Source: Euborellia annulipes
Lineage: Eukaryota > Arthropoda > Insecta > Dermaptera > Anisolabididae
Assembly: GCA_023213315.1 (NCBI GenBank)
Contig: JAKCPI010014312.1
Location: 1 to 64,000 of the forward strand
Reading direction: 5' to 3'
Length of the DNA: 64,000 nt
Within the stretch, counting starts at the first letter, position 1, and each line of letters begins with the position of its first letter. Below, piece after piece: positions 41,633 through 51,819 of this stretch. The position numbers and the translations under genes are program-made. The notes under the pieces are model-generated. The model was not told the DNA's origin, ran no database searches, and saw nothing but the letters and a program-made list of their open reading frames with translations.

Positions 41633-41737
41633 CTCAAAAGTACAACTTCGAAAATTTTGAAAAAATTCTAAAATGGTCCTTGCTTAAAGGTTAAAAGATA
41701 ATATAAGCCTCATCGAGGGATCATGATGGTATCATAG

Positions 41738-43292
41738 AAAAATTAATTAAAACAACCATTGCGTTAGTTTTTTGTCATAATTGGGAAAAATTACACAGGC
41801 TCAGTGGCGTACCGAGGGGGGGGGGGGGGAGGTCCGCCCAAGGCCCCGAGCCAGCATAGGCCCTCATATATATATAAAAAAAAATTAAATATTTCCCTTT
41901 GAGAGGCCCCGGGGCCCTCAGGGCTCAAGTAAAAACGGAAAAATTTAGAAAAACAAAACAAAATTTTTCTTTGAGAGGCCCTGGAGCCCTCAGGGCTCAA
42001 GTAAAAACGGAAAAATTTAGATAAAAAAAAATAAAATTTAATAAAAATTTCCCTTCGAGAGGCCCCGGGGCCCTCAGAACCAAGTAAAAATGGGAAAATT
42101 TTGATTAAAAAAAAAGAAAATTTAATGAAAATTTCTCTTTGATGGGCCCCGGGGCCTTGGGGTTCAGGGATATACGGTATTTCAAAAATATTTTTGTGTA
42201 TGGAGGAGAAGGATATTTAAAGATGAGCACCCCCCAAAAAAAAAAATTCAATATAAGGCCCCCTTTCTTCTAGTGCCGCCCCAGGCCCCCAACCCCCACA
42301 GGCCTCTGCACAGGCTAACAGTGATTTTGGTACCGGGGGTATTTTGAGCTGATCTCCGAGTATATGCGACGTCCTTTTTCCAAAAATGTCGTCCGTTTTG
42401 CTCGAATATCTCTAGTTTTAGAGATATAGAGAATATAATGTTTTAATTGAAATTCTGCTCTAAAGTGGCTCTTATATTGAGTTTTCTAGATTTTTTTATG
42501 TTTTCTCTTAAAGATATACAGGTAGCTAAGATACATAGAAAATCTAGAGATTCTGCCCAATCAGAAGTGATTTAGTGGTGCAAAACGAGGCTAAAAGTTG
42601 AAAAAAATTCAATTTTTCCAGTTTTTCTTAACTTTAGACAACCCTAAAATTTTTTTAACATCTCTGAATGCAAAAAACATATATGTACGATATTCTGTAA
42701 CTCTTTAGCTTTCCAGAAATCATTCCTTTGTGCAAATCGGTTAATTATTAAAGAAATTATAAACTTGTTATTTCAGCGCTATCACTACACCCAAGAATTC
42801 TTCTAAGCAAAACAACATCTTAATCATAAAATTTTCTTATCTTTGATTTGTAGATTAACTATTTTGTTTATAATTTCGTTAATAATTAACCGATTTGCAC
42901 GAATGAATGAATGATGGCTGGAAAAATTGAATTTTTTTCAATTTTTAGCCGTGTTTTGCACCACTAAAATCACTTCTGATTGGGCAGAAACTCTAGATTT
43001 TCTATGTATCTTAGCTACCTGTATATTTTTAAGAGAAAACACCATAAAAAAAATCTAGAAAACTCAAAATAAGAGCCACTTTAGAGCAGAATTTCAATTA
43101 AAACGTTATATTCTCTATATCTCTAAAACTAGAGCTATTCGAGCAAAACGGACGACATTTTTGGAAAAAGACGTCGCATATACTCGGAGATCAGCTCAAA
43201 ATACCCCCGGTACCAAAATCACTGTTAGCCTGTGTAATTTTTCCCAATTATGACAAAAAACTAACGCAAGGGTTGTTTTAATTAATTTTTCT
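41738..43292. repeat. Large palindrome split by a hAT element
   Basis: Left arm from GAAAAATTAATTAAAACAAC, GCGTTAGTTTTTTGTCATAA; right arm its complement ending at 43292. Inner markers pair exactly: CTGCCCAATCAGAAGTGATT with AATCACTTCTGATTGGGCAG, and TGCAAATCGGTTAATTATTA with TAATAATTAACCGATTTGCA. The right arm lacks about 95 bp present in the left (about 42620-42715). The centre is near 42820. Related sequence occurs at 29060-29570. Non-coding. Confidence 0.85.
41802..42308. mobile_element. hAT-type element with 85-bp tandem units
   Basis: Ends CAGTGGCGTACCGAGG and CACAGGCCTCTG, with the perfect 8-bp duplication CACAGGCT (41794-41801 and 42309-42316). It contains about four tandem units, each with GAGAGGCCCCGGGGCCCTCA and CAAGTAAAAACGGAAAAATT. 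Family member of 26533-26765, which has only one unit. Confidence 0.9.
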
Positions 43293-44243
43293 CTATAATC
43301 TGAGATGGTGAGGTTAAAAAGTGTATCAATTTGACGTGGAATGACTCGCCTACCGAGGTTATCTGGTCTCATGCCCCCCCCCCAGCGAGGATGGCTGGTC
43401 CCATGGCCCCCCCCAGCCAGATTCTCTAGTTACGCCCATGCATGGCAACCATTTATTTCTCCTATCTTTCCTATGAAGCACAAGAGTAAAGTGTGCTTCA
43501 AACAATTTTGAGGGCAAAACGAGAATATACATTTGAAAGAGCATCTAAAAAATAATTGATTTTTGAATTTTAATCAAAATCGTTAGAGCGAATTTTGAGA
43601 AAATCGAAAAAAACTGAAAAAGTACATCAGTAAAGTACTAGTACTTTTTGGCCGATTTTGATTAAAAGCTTATTTTGTCGGTCCCGGGGGTGTTTAACTT
43701 AAATATAAAATTTCAGCCTCCTAGCTCAATTCCTTCATGCTTAAAATTGAACACACACAGACAGACAGACAGACAGACAGACAGACCATGTCGCGAAAAC
43801 CACTTTTTTGGATTCAGGGGACCTCAAAACGTGAAAATCCATCAAAATCTCGACATCGAATTTTTGACATGAATCCAATACTTTCTCTCTATATATATAT
43901 TACATATATACATAGGTAAGAGAAAGTAAAAAATTCTACAAATGATTACAAGAACTGTCAAAAGAGAACTAGTGTGTTGGTCTTGAGATAATCCTCAAGT
44001 CCGTTTCCTCGAGGAAAACCCTAGCGTGTATGTCCGAATTTTTCCTTGGGGAAATCCTCGAGGAAATCCTTGAGACTTTTTTCCTTGAGGTCGGCCTGAA
44101 CGTGTATGGGGCCCTAAGCACTCCGCTAACATTAAAATAACAGCCAAAGAAAGCCATTTGAATTCGATAACTCTAGTGAGCTTTATAGATGCAAATATCC
44201 TTGGCTGTTATTGTAATGTTAGCGGAGTGTAACTTTAAGCTTC

Positions 44244-44278
44244 TTCTGAAGAAGAGCCTTTGTGGCTTCGAAATATTA
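44244..44278 (+). ncRNA. Hammerhead-like ribozyme motif
   Basis: CTGAAGA at 44246-44252, stem II AGCC-TTTGT-GGCT, then CGAAATATT. The core is intact; no obvious GUC triplet follows. Confidence 0.55.
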
Positions 44279-44325
44279 GGAATTAAACTAATTTAGAAAA
44301 AATAAAAAACTTTGTTTTTGTTTTT

Positions 44326-45660
44326 CCCTTTCTACATCCTTGCCGAAAAGTCAGCGTGGTAGAGGAGTTTACATTTATAATTCTCTCGGCATCGTTCATC
44401 AATATATTATATATCATTTATAATAGTATGAAGATATATAAATATAGGCTTATAAGTGATCTGATAATGCCGGCTGTTAGACTAGCATGCCATCTTTTGC
44501 AAGAGTGCTCAACTATTTAGCCGTTAATTTTTAAATAAATAAATACGTTATTTATTTTTTACTTTATTTAATTATTATAAATTGGATTTTTTGTTCCTCC
44601 CAACGTGAGTTCAACTCCTGCAATGGCCTTATTTTTTTCTATTTTCCGAGTTTAAGAATAAATCAGGTGGGTGTGATGCTTTTCGTGTCAATGGTCGTTG
44701 TCTGGCCGTCGCTTGGCTTATTATTTATTTTCCTAATAAACTTGTACTCTATGAGGAGCCATCAGGCTCTATGTACATTTTAACATGAATAAATAAATAA
44801 ATAAATAAATAAATAAATGTGATTAGAGAGCGTGCATTTAAAATTTCTTTATAGTTCAATCATTTCTTGTTTTGCATACAGTTGACTAAAAAAAAAAAAA
44901 AAAAATACCACATGCATTTCTTCTTCTTTAAAAGCAAACATCCTAACGTCGAGTTTATTGAGTGATTTCATTCACAATCTAAGCAGCCAGTTATCAGTAG
45001 TTACTCTCCCTCCTTTATTATCAAATATTAAATATAAAATTACAAAGACATTTAATTTGAATAGTAACACAATTATATAATAAAAAAAAAAAAGAAAAGG
45101 GTAGTATGAACATAAATCGCAGTTAGTGGTGACAGGTGGCAATAAGAAGAAGGGGACCACGCCCCGAAGTCGAAAACTTCCCTCTCACACGCCTATAAAT
45201 TACTTATCAATTTACCTTTCTATTTAACCCTTAATTGAATGAATATTTAGACAAAGGCGAGCGAGCGACTACTGTATTAGAAATTACTTGAATTTTTGAT
45301 CATTTATTGATCAGTGGCTATTCAATCACTTAAATTACGTTTTTATAATAACTCCGTATACAAAAGAGGTGGTGATGATTGTAAAGGAGTAAGAGAGAGC
45401 AGTTTGTAAATAATAAAATAAATAGTAGCACAGTGGTCACGTTTTTGTCTCTTGTTTAATTCCGTTGCATGCGACAAACATTGTTATTTCAATTGACTTG
45501 TTGGCTACCAATGGCCTCTGAAGATTTTAAATTAAAAGAAAAAATTGTTTTTGACGATTTCGGGCTACTCTGACATCTTCAGGAGAAAAAAATAAATATT
45601 CAATGCATTGGAGCCTAGTCAGTTGGAAAATGAACAAATAAAGCTACGGTTTCATCTATA
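44326..45660. other. Low-repeat stretch
   Basis: 44440-44530 is a TTAA-family fragment (GGCTGTTAGACTAGCATGCC). 44660-44820 ends with TTTTAACATGAATAAATAAA and an (AAAT)n array, resembling the 3' tail of a LINE. 45552-45595 (minus) holds a hammerhead-like core (CTGAAGATGTCAGAGTAGCC then CGAAATCG). The remainder is AT-rich with no gene recognised. Confidence 0.4.
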
Positions 45661-45995
45661 GCTTTATCTTCTTATTTGTATAATTCGCTAATGTCCGTCT
45701 GTCTGTCTGTCTGCCACGCTCTATTTGGGCAACTTCCCGTTGGAGTTTTGAAACGAAATTTTTTTATGCTTAAAGAGGACCTTCTAGGGATTACAGGAAA
45801 ATTATTTTCATCCCGAAATTCCCATAACTTTTTGAGTTATTAATTCCTAAAGTTACGATTTCTCCCATAGGAAATGTATAGAGAAATATTTATGTATTCA
45901 TTGCATTTGTGTATTTTATGAATGTAAACAAATCTTCAAGCAAGCACTGGATTGGAATATAGTAATGATAATTTTATTTTTCATAATTAAGAAAA

Positions 45996-46064
45996 GGGGG
46001 TGCCGGGGGGGAGGGGCCAGGGGGGGCGGGGGGGGGAGGGGGGGGGGGGGGGGGGGGGGGGGCC
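45996..46064 (+). repeat. Poly-G tract
   Basis: Nearly 70 bases of G with a few A, C and T, including about 23 uninterrupted G from 46040. It lies between the left duplication of the SINE and the SINE head. It is either a real expansion or an assembly/sequencing artefact. Confidence 0.8.
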
Positions 46065-46315
46065 GCCCTCGGGGCTTGGCGTAGAGGTTAGCGTGCTAAC
46101 CTCATATACCAAACGTCGCGGGTTCGGACCCCAGGCAGTCCGATGATTTTATTTAAGCCATTTGGATACCAAGTGGCTTAAATAAGAATGCCTGAACCCC
46201 AAATAAATATATATTATACAAATACGAGTATCGTTTAAAGTCTTAAATGGCCTAAGTTGCCGAAAAGACTGTGTGAGATGAGAAAAAAGTGTGAATGTTT
46301 TTATATTTAAAAAAA
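46065..46315 (+). mobile_element. tRNA-derived SINE nested in a Helitron
   Basis: GCCCTCGGGGCTTGGCGTAG head, GGTTAGCGTGCTAACCTC, B box CGGGTTCGGACCCC, body GCCTGAACCCCAAATAAA, tail GTGTGAATG plus oligo-A. Confidence 0.9.
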
Positions 46316-46404
46316 AAGAAAAGGCGGTGGTCCGCCGCAGGCGGGCCCGACCCAGCTGGCGGGGAAAGGGAGGTCCAGGGGGCGAAGCCCATCGAAGGCT
46401 AGTT

Positions 46405-46885
46405 TAAATATAATTTGAAATCTCACGTGGTTTAAAATTTTTACGAAGAGCGAGCGAAATAAGTGCCGAAATGTAAAAAATAATTTTTTTTTCCAATAAT
46501 TTAAAATTTGGGAATAGTTTGTATGGTGTTTTTTATTATTCATGTTTTTTTTTGCCAAGTGTTCTTCATATTTATTTAATTGTAATATTTTCTTTTTATA
46601 TTAATGTTTTTTTTTTTTTTTTTCTTATAACTATTCACTTTTATAAATGTTTAGTTGCATGTTTTTTTTGTAAGATATATTGTAAAAAGAGGGGCCGGAA
46701 TGACCAAGGTCAAAGGCCGAAAAATAAATGAAAAAAAAAAAAAAAAAATTTGGGAAAATGTTATTTTAATTTTATTAAAATAAAGTGAAAAAAAAAAAAA
46801 AAAAATATTGAACGGGGGGGGGGGGGGGGTTATTATTTTTCAATTGAGAGAATATTATAATTTTTTATAAGATAAAAAAGACAAT
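46405..46885. other. AT-rich stretch with homopolymers
   Basis: T-run 46603-46623, A-runs and a G-run 46815-46828. No gene. Confidence 0.4.
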
Positions 46886-46889
46886 CTTC

Positions 46890-47037
46890 TAATCTGAATT
46901 AATGATAGACCAAAATAGCCTCTGGAAAATTATCTAGCTTAAAAAAAAACTTACAAAATGAAAATCCGTCCAGTAGTTTTGGAGACTATGCGTTACAAAC
47001 AGACAGACAGACTTTATCTTTTAAATAATAGTATAGA
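46890..47037 (-). mobile_element. Helitron-like 5' end of a second family (minus)
   Basis: Minus strand starts TCTATACTATTATTTAAAAG, then AGTCTGTCTGTCTGTTTG, GTAACGCATAGTCTCCAAAA and CTACTGGACGGATTTTCATT. A TC start, a GTCT tract and the ACTACTGGACGGATTTTCAT block are widespread in arthropod Helitron/DINE-type 5' ends. The 3' end is not found. Confidence 0.55.
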
Positions 47038-47109
47038 CATAGATATTGAGAAAAAATAAATAAATATTATAGAAAAAAGAAAGAAAAAATACAAATAAAT
47101 TTTTTTTAC

Positions 47110-47330
47110 TATATAAAAATACCGGAGGGGCAAGTGACAAACAGTTTGAACACAAATCGGGTTCGGGTCCAGCTTGGAGTAAATAAACTTTGCCATTGTC
47201 TTTCTCCTCTGAGGGTAGGAAGAGACCCAGAGGAGTTTGCCCAAATGCCTTAATTGCCGGGAGGTGTGGGCCAGGTGGCTGGGATGGACCAGCACCTGAT
47301 GAAATCCAATCCACCGACACTCATAGATAA
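47110..47330 (-). other. GC-richer segment of unknown origin
   Basis: Clearly higher in GC than its surroundings and open in two minus frames (47021-47320 and 47014-47295), with Pro/Gly-rich predicted peptides (for example GPSQPPGPHLPAIKAFGQTP). It could be a LINE fragment or a host exon. No splice signals support it and I do not recognise the sequence. Confidence 0.35.
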
Positions 47331-47530
47331 AATAAAAAAACTCTATCTATCAAAACATTAGTCAATACTGCAGCAGCCTATTATCGAAACCTTGTACGAT
47401 TGGCTGCCTACACAAAGCATTCCTTTCTTATACGAACACACGCATATTTCATTTTATTTTAATTATGCCTAGATTATTTATTAATATGTACAATTACATA
47501 ATAAAAAAATTGTAAAACTTAAACAAAAAA

Positions 47531-48375
47531 AATATGATGGTGTGATTGTCGCATAGCACACAACTTTTTCTTGCATTCGGTAATTGAAAGTTTTGTACTG
47601 TGTTGTGTCGACATATATCTAGTTCCCGGCGGTATTTTAAAATTTAAATATAAACAGAAAAAAAATCTGGTGTGACTGGCGCACAGCACATAACTTTCTT
47701 TTATCTTCGGTAAGAGAAAGTTGTGCACCGTGCTGTTCACACCAGATTTTTTGTGTCGAGATATATTTAGTTGCTCTTAGCATTTTAGTTCCAAACTTGA
47801 ACACGCGATGATTCATAGATGGCCCTGAGTTACGAATGCTTCCACATCAGTAGTGTACTTTAAACGATTTCCACGAAAAATTTCACTGATATAGTTTTTA
47901 AAGAGCATCTAAAGAATAGTTGATTTTTGAATTTTAAATAAAATCGTTGCAGCGAATTTTGAGAAAATCGCAAAAAACTGAAAAAGTACATCAGTAAAGT
48001 GTACTTCAAACGATTTCAACGAAAAATTTCACTAATATACTTTTTAAAGAGCATCTAAAGAATAGTTGATTTTTGAATTTTAAACAAAATCTTGAGAGCG
48101 AATTTTGAGAAAATCGAAAAAAACTGAAAAAGTACATCAGTAAAGTACTAGTACTCCTTAGACGATTTTGTTAAAAAGTTTCGTGTCACGTACCAAGTGG
48201 ATTCCTAAGTTAAATATAAAATTTCAAACACCTAGCTCTTTTCGTTCTAGAGATATTTTGAACCACTTTTTTGGACTCAAGGGGGTGTCAAAACGTGTAT
48301 TTCCATCAAAATATTGCCACCAAATTTTTTCACATGAATGAGGCCTACTTTCTTTATACATACATAGAGAAAGTT
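47531..48375 (-). repeat. R1 copy (minus) with two hairpins and an internal tandem duplication
   Basis: A degenerate hairpin at 47531-47610 is followed by a better one at 47665-47752 (ATCTGGTGTGACTGGCGCAC ... GTGCTGTTCACACCAGAT). The body contains a roughly 125-bp segment in tandem (about 47880-48003 and 48004-48130; AGAGCATCTAAAGAATAGTT in each). It ends in a decayed 5' hairpin. Confidence 0.75.
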
Positions 48376-48379
48376 AAAA

Positions 48380-48778
48380 AGGTTTTTATTGAGTCAGAGG
48401 TCATTTCTTGTTATTATATAACAGTAAATAGATTAACTTAAATAATAATACTATCTTTTATTTGTAAAGAAAGAGAAAAAAAAAAAAAAAAAAAAAATAC
48501 AAACACATTTACTGCCTCTTTCATTCATAATTTAACATTTGCACTCTATCTTGTATATGTTATCTGTTTACAAATTTATTATTGCAAATATTATATTTCT
48601 TCTTTTGGATCTTGATAAGGTTTTATCTATTTAGAGAGAAATATCCAAGGCCAAGTATCGAATGAATGAATGAATCTTATTTCACAATTTTAAATAAGGA
48701 AAATTTCTTTCTTTTTTTTTTAGACCGCCAAGTGTTAACGTATGTTCACCTGGTTGCGTTCTCTCCAGGCGGAGTCTT
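48380..48778. other. AT-rich spacer
   Basis: Long A-run 48477-48497 and AATGAATGAATGAAT. Nothing else recognised. Confidence 0.35.
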
Positions 48779-48780
48779 TT

Positions 48781-49458
48781 TACTTTCTCTTACCTATGTA
48801 TATATGTAATATATATATATAGAGAGAAAGTATTAGATTCATGTCAAAAATTCGATGTCGAGATTTTGATGGATCTTCACGTTTTGAGGTCCCCTGAATC
48901 CAAAAAAGTGGTTTTCGCGACATGGTCTGTCTGTGGGTGTGTCTGTCTGTGTGTCTGTGTGTGTGTGTTCAATTTTAAGCATGAAGGAATTGAGCTATGA
49001 GGCTGAAATTTTATATTTAAGTTAAACACCCCCGTGACCGGAAAAATAAGCTTTTAATCAAAATCGGCCAAAGAGTACTAGTACTTTACTGATGTACTTT
49101 TTCAGTTTTTTTCGATTTTCTCAAAATTCGCTCTCAAGATTTTGTTTAAAATTGAAAAATCAATTATTTTTTAGATGCTCTTTCAAATGTATATTCTCGT
49201 TTTGCCCTCAAAATTGTTTGAAGCACACTTTACTCTTGTACCCCATAGAAAAGATAGGAGAAATGGTTGCCATGGTAACAAAATATAAATATTTTCCCAT
49301 ACTTATAAATTTTACATCTGAATTCAAATATTCCCTACTGCCGGGAACTAATTACATGTCGACACAAAAAATCTGGTGTGACAAGCACAGTGCACAACTT
49401 TCGATTACCGAAGGTAAGAGAAAGTTGTGTGCTGTGCGCCAGTCACACCAGATTTTTT
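48781..49458 (+). repeat. R1 family, full-length copy with complete hairpins
   Basis: 5' hairpin TACTTTCTCTTACCTATG / AGAGAGAAAGTA; core GTCTGTCTGTGTGTCTG; body; ATTACATGTCGACAC; 3' hairpin ATCTGGTGTGACAAGCACAG ... GTGCGCCAGTCACACCAGAT. The 13-mer GGTAAGAGAAAGT in the 3' hairpin is the inverse of the 5' terminal CTTTCTCTTACC. A 125-codon open frame lies inside but is not coding. Confidence 0.9.
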
Positions 49459-49840
49459 CTAATTATTAAAATTAATACAAAATAAAATTGTGTTCAAAGA
49501 TATCGTTCCATGTTCATATTTGTTATAAATTATTAATTATGTCTTTGTTTGAAGTAAATGCCTGGGCGGATAATTATATAGCTGATTTAAGGGGTATTTT
49601 AATAAGATTGATGTTCCAATGCTACAAGAGTTAGTGTGACAGCAAAATCATTTAAAAAAAAAAAATCTCAGTCAAATCGCTCCGTTATTTGAATTCTCAA
49701 AAAGATATAGTCAAGGTTTAGCTGAGTATTTAATTTGAGGAGAAAAGCAACAGAGTAAAAAAAAATTATTTTTATTTAAGGTCTTTTTAGACATCTATGG
49801 CCATTAAGACCCCCTCTCTATTTATTTAAATTGATAGATA
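49459..49840. other. AT-rich spacer
   Basis: No gene or family recognised. Confidence 0.3.
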
Positions 49841-50265
49841 ACATATATATGGACGATGTTATGCACAAAGGAACCAAGCGCCATTATGATCAAAATTGAG
49901 ATAAGACCGCCACGAAGATCTACCTCTTTATTTAAATCAGGGGTCTCCAAACTACGGCCCGAGGGCCACATCCGGCCCGCGGGCAGATTTTGTCCGGCCC
50001 GCGGAGAGCTAGCAAACTTGAAAACTTCTTTTAGAGAACATATTTTTTATAGCAAATTAAATTTAGTTTACTGAAGTATTCTAATTTTATGTTGAATAAT
50101 TATTAATATGACATCTACATTGATATGGTCATGGGCTAACTACTCATAACATTGTTGTAGGCTTATTGTTATTGTTTTTGTGATAAGTTGGATAAAGAAA
50201 CACAGAATTGTAATTAGTAAAGACATGTATAATATGCAGAAAATTTAACTTCAGTATATAATAAT

Positions 50266-51047
50266 TAGGAACCGACCGAATATTCGGTTTCGGTTACGGT
50301 TTCGGCCAGTTTCGGCCAAAAATCAAGGTTTCGGCCGTAGTTTCGGTTTCGGCCAAAAAGTGGCCGAACCTTTCGGCCGGCCGAAACCAGAGTCTGAAAA
50401 AATGGGATGAGACTCGCACAGTGGCGTAGTGAGCTTAACTCGCGCCCGGGGCACAACACACCCCCGCATTCGAAAACCATATCATTATACAGGGGCGTAT
50501 ATAGAACTCAAAAATTTTCTTGCCTGCGGAAAATTTTTTGCCCTGCTGTTAAAATCATTTTACTTAAGTGGGCTAAGTTTTGCGGAATTTTTCCCCCTTC
50601 CTGCGGAAAAATTTTATTTTTTTTTGCGGAACCAAATTTTTCCGTCACGCGGAAAATTTTTTTAATTTTTTTCCCGGACATTAAAATTATTTTTTGTTTT
50701 GCGAATTTGTTTGGCGCCCCTTTGTGAGTAGCGCCCGGGGCATGATGATCCCCCTTGCCCCCCCTCTCGCTACGCCACTGGACTCGCATGCAAAAAAAAA
50801 AAAAAGGTCAAATAATTTGCACTTGAGGGGAGAAAAAAATTTTAGTCTCCCTAAAAAAAAGGTAAAATGATTTTCACGGGAGGGAAAAAAAATTCAAAAA
50901 AAAAAAAGGTAAAATGAAAAAAAAAAAAATTTTATAGGAAATACAAGTTTCGGTTTCGGTTACGGTTTCTGCCGAAACTAAGGTTGAGGCCGAATATTCG
51001 GTTTCGGTTTCGGTTTCGGCTGAAAATCTTGTTTCGGTCGGAACCTA
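50266..51047 (+). mobile_element. hAT-type MITE of the GTTTCG-repeat family, copy 2
   Basis: Ends TAGGAACCGACCGAA and TTCGGTCGGAACCTA, with the 8-bp duplication ATAATAAT (50258-50265 and 51048-51055). Interior GGTTTCGG repeats. Split by 50419-50780. Confidence 0.88.
50419..50780. mobile_element. hAT-type MITE, 362 bp, innermost of the nest
   Basis: Ends CAGTGGCGTAGTGAG and CTCGCTACGCCACTG, with the 8-bp duplication GACTCGCA (50411-50418 and 50781-50788). Internal GCGGAAAATTTTT-type repeats. Overlapping open frames on both strands are not coding. Confidence 0.92.
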
Positions 51048-51412
51048 ATAATAATTAAACGTTGCGTACTTTTTCGGACTTTTTTTTCATCAGTGGACTA
51101 TTTCACTTTTAACCACCGGCAACAATGATAATATGGTTTTGGCCCTCGGAACTTACTGGAGTAATCAGTATGGCCCTAAGGCTGGAAAGTTTGGAGACCC
51201 CTGATTTAAATCATAACATTATTACTTTGTTCACTTTTTTGAAAAAAAAAAAGTCATTGTCATTGGTTTGTTTACAATTGTGCAATACCCTTCAGATTTA
51301 GGTTAATGTCGCTTGGTTCCTTCATGCATAACATCGTCCATATAGGGATCCGAGTATTTTTTCTGAACTCGTCATATCGTCCTATATAAATAGTTTTCTA
51401 AAATAGTTTTTT

Positions 51413-51818
51413 TTTACTTTCTCTTACCTATGTATATCTTTATATATATAATTCTTCTGTACGTGTGTATGTGACTAAACTCCTCCTAAACGACTGAACC
51501 AATTATGATAAAATTTTCTGTGTATGTTTGTGAGAATCCCGGACAGGTTTTGTTTCACAAATAACAATAAGTTAATGAGTAATTAACCGTTAAAATAAGA
51601 AAAAAATAAAAATTAGAAGAAATAGTTGCCATGGTAACAAAATATAAATATTTTCCCATACTTATAAATTTTACATCTGAATTCAAATAATCCCTACTGC
51701 CGGGAACTAAATACATGTCGACACAAAAAATCTGGTGTGACAAGCACAATACACAACTTTCGATTACCGAAGGTAAGAGAAAGTTGTGTGCTGTGCGCCA
51801 GTCACACCAGATTTTTTT
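51413..51818 (+). repeat. R1 remnant split by a third Helitron-type 5' end
   Basis: The R1 5' tip (TACTTTCTCTTACCTATG) ends at about 51436, where TCTTTATATATATAATTCTT then CTGTACGTGTGTATGTGAC begins: a TC-starting Helitron-like 5' end with AACTCCTCCTAAACGACTGA. R1 resumes near 51605 and ends with an intact hairpin (51729-51817). Confidence 0.65.
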
Positions 51819-51819
51819 C

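Larger units (their letters stand above)
40493..43440. mobile_element. hAT-type foldback element, 2948 bp including nested DNA
   Basis: Ends CATGGGCGTAACTAGGGGG and CTAGTTACGCCCATG, with the 8-bp duplication CATGGCAA (40485-40492 and 43441-43448). Subterminal sequence (CACGTCAAATCGATACAC, CACCATCTCAGAT) is also inverted at the other end. It contains R1 (40961-41632) and the palindrome 41738-43292. Confidence 0.88.
39975..43929 (-). repeat. R1 variant copy (minus), split by a 2.9-kb hAT foldback
   Basis: The hairpin ATCTGGTGTGACTGGCGCAC ... GCTGGTCACACCAGAT is at 39979-40068, followed by the variant interior GAATCGAAATTAACA and GGTTACCATGGCAA (to 40492). R1 resumes at 43441 (CATGGCAACCATTT) and runs to GGTAAGAGAAAGTA at 43929. 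The 8-bp repeat CATGGCAA marks the insertion. Confidence 0.85.
39373..44112. mobile_element. TAA-flanked element inserted in the foldback (PIF/Harbinger-like target)
   Basis: Left end GGCCCCCATACACC after TAA; right end CGTGTATGGGGCCC before TAA. Both terminal regions (39373-39566 and 43960-44112) are dense in CCTCGAGG and TCCTCAAGG palindromes. A 3-bp TAA target is typical of PIF/Harbinger elements. The middle is occupied by R1 and later insertions; no transposase is seen. Confidence 0.65.
39299..44325. mobile_element. Outermost hammerhead foldback of a multi-level nest
   Basis: Arms at 39299-39372 and 44235-44325 are complementary (TTAATTCCTAATATTTCGAA, ATGCACAAAGGCTCTTCTTC). The inner arm pair GCACTCCGCTAACATT / AATGTTAGCGGAGTG lies at 44116-44232. 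Removing 39373-44115 restores an uninterrupted foldback of about 290 bp with facing hammerhead cores (minus 39330-39363, plus 44244-44278). Confidence 0.8.
45667..46402 (+). mobile_element. Helitron with nested SINE and poly-G tract
   Basis: Starts TCTTCTTATTTGTATAATTC after A. (GTCT)n is at 45693-45712 and CCCATAGGAAATGTATAGAG at about 45865. It ends GGGCGAAGCCCATCGAAGG then CTAG before T. The 3' hairpin is degenerate. The SINE 46065-46315 splits it, with AAGAAAAGG on each side (45989-45997 and 46316-46324). An extraordinary G-rich run fills 45998-46064. Confidence 0.85.
49938..51203. mobile_element. hAT-type element, 1266 bp including nested DNA
   Basis: Ends CAGGGGTCTCCAAACT and AGTTTGGAGACCCCTG, flanked by the 8-bp duplication ATTTAAAT (49930-49937 and 51204-51211). 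The left subterminal region has the CGGCCCGAGGGCCACATCC and GGCCCGCGGGCAG blocks often seen in such hAT ends. No transposase frame. Confidence 0.9.
49848..51342. mobile_element. TA-flanked TIR element carrying a three-level insertion nest
   Basis: Left end TATGGACGATGTTATGCAC with AAAGGAACCAAGCG. The right end is the complement, CGCTTGGTTCCTTCATGCAT, AACATCGTCCATA, with TA on both outer sides. It is a short Tc1/mariner-like MITE once the hAT element 49938-51203 is removed. Confidence 0.75.

Noticed and set aside
47021..47320. 99-codon Pro/Gly-rich frame as a host exon
   Set aside because: No consensus splice sites or recognisable homology, and it is also open in a second frame. Kept only as a GC-rich segment of unknown origin.
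49092..49469. 125-codon open frame
   Set aside because: It lies inside an R1 copy; other R1 copies are not open in this frame.
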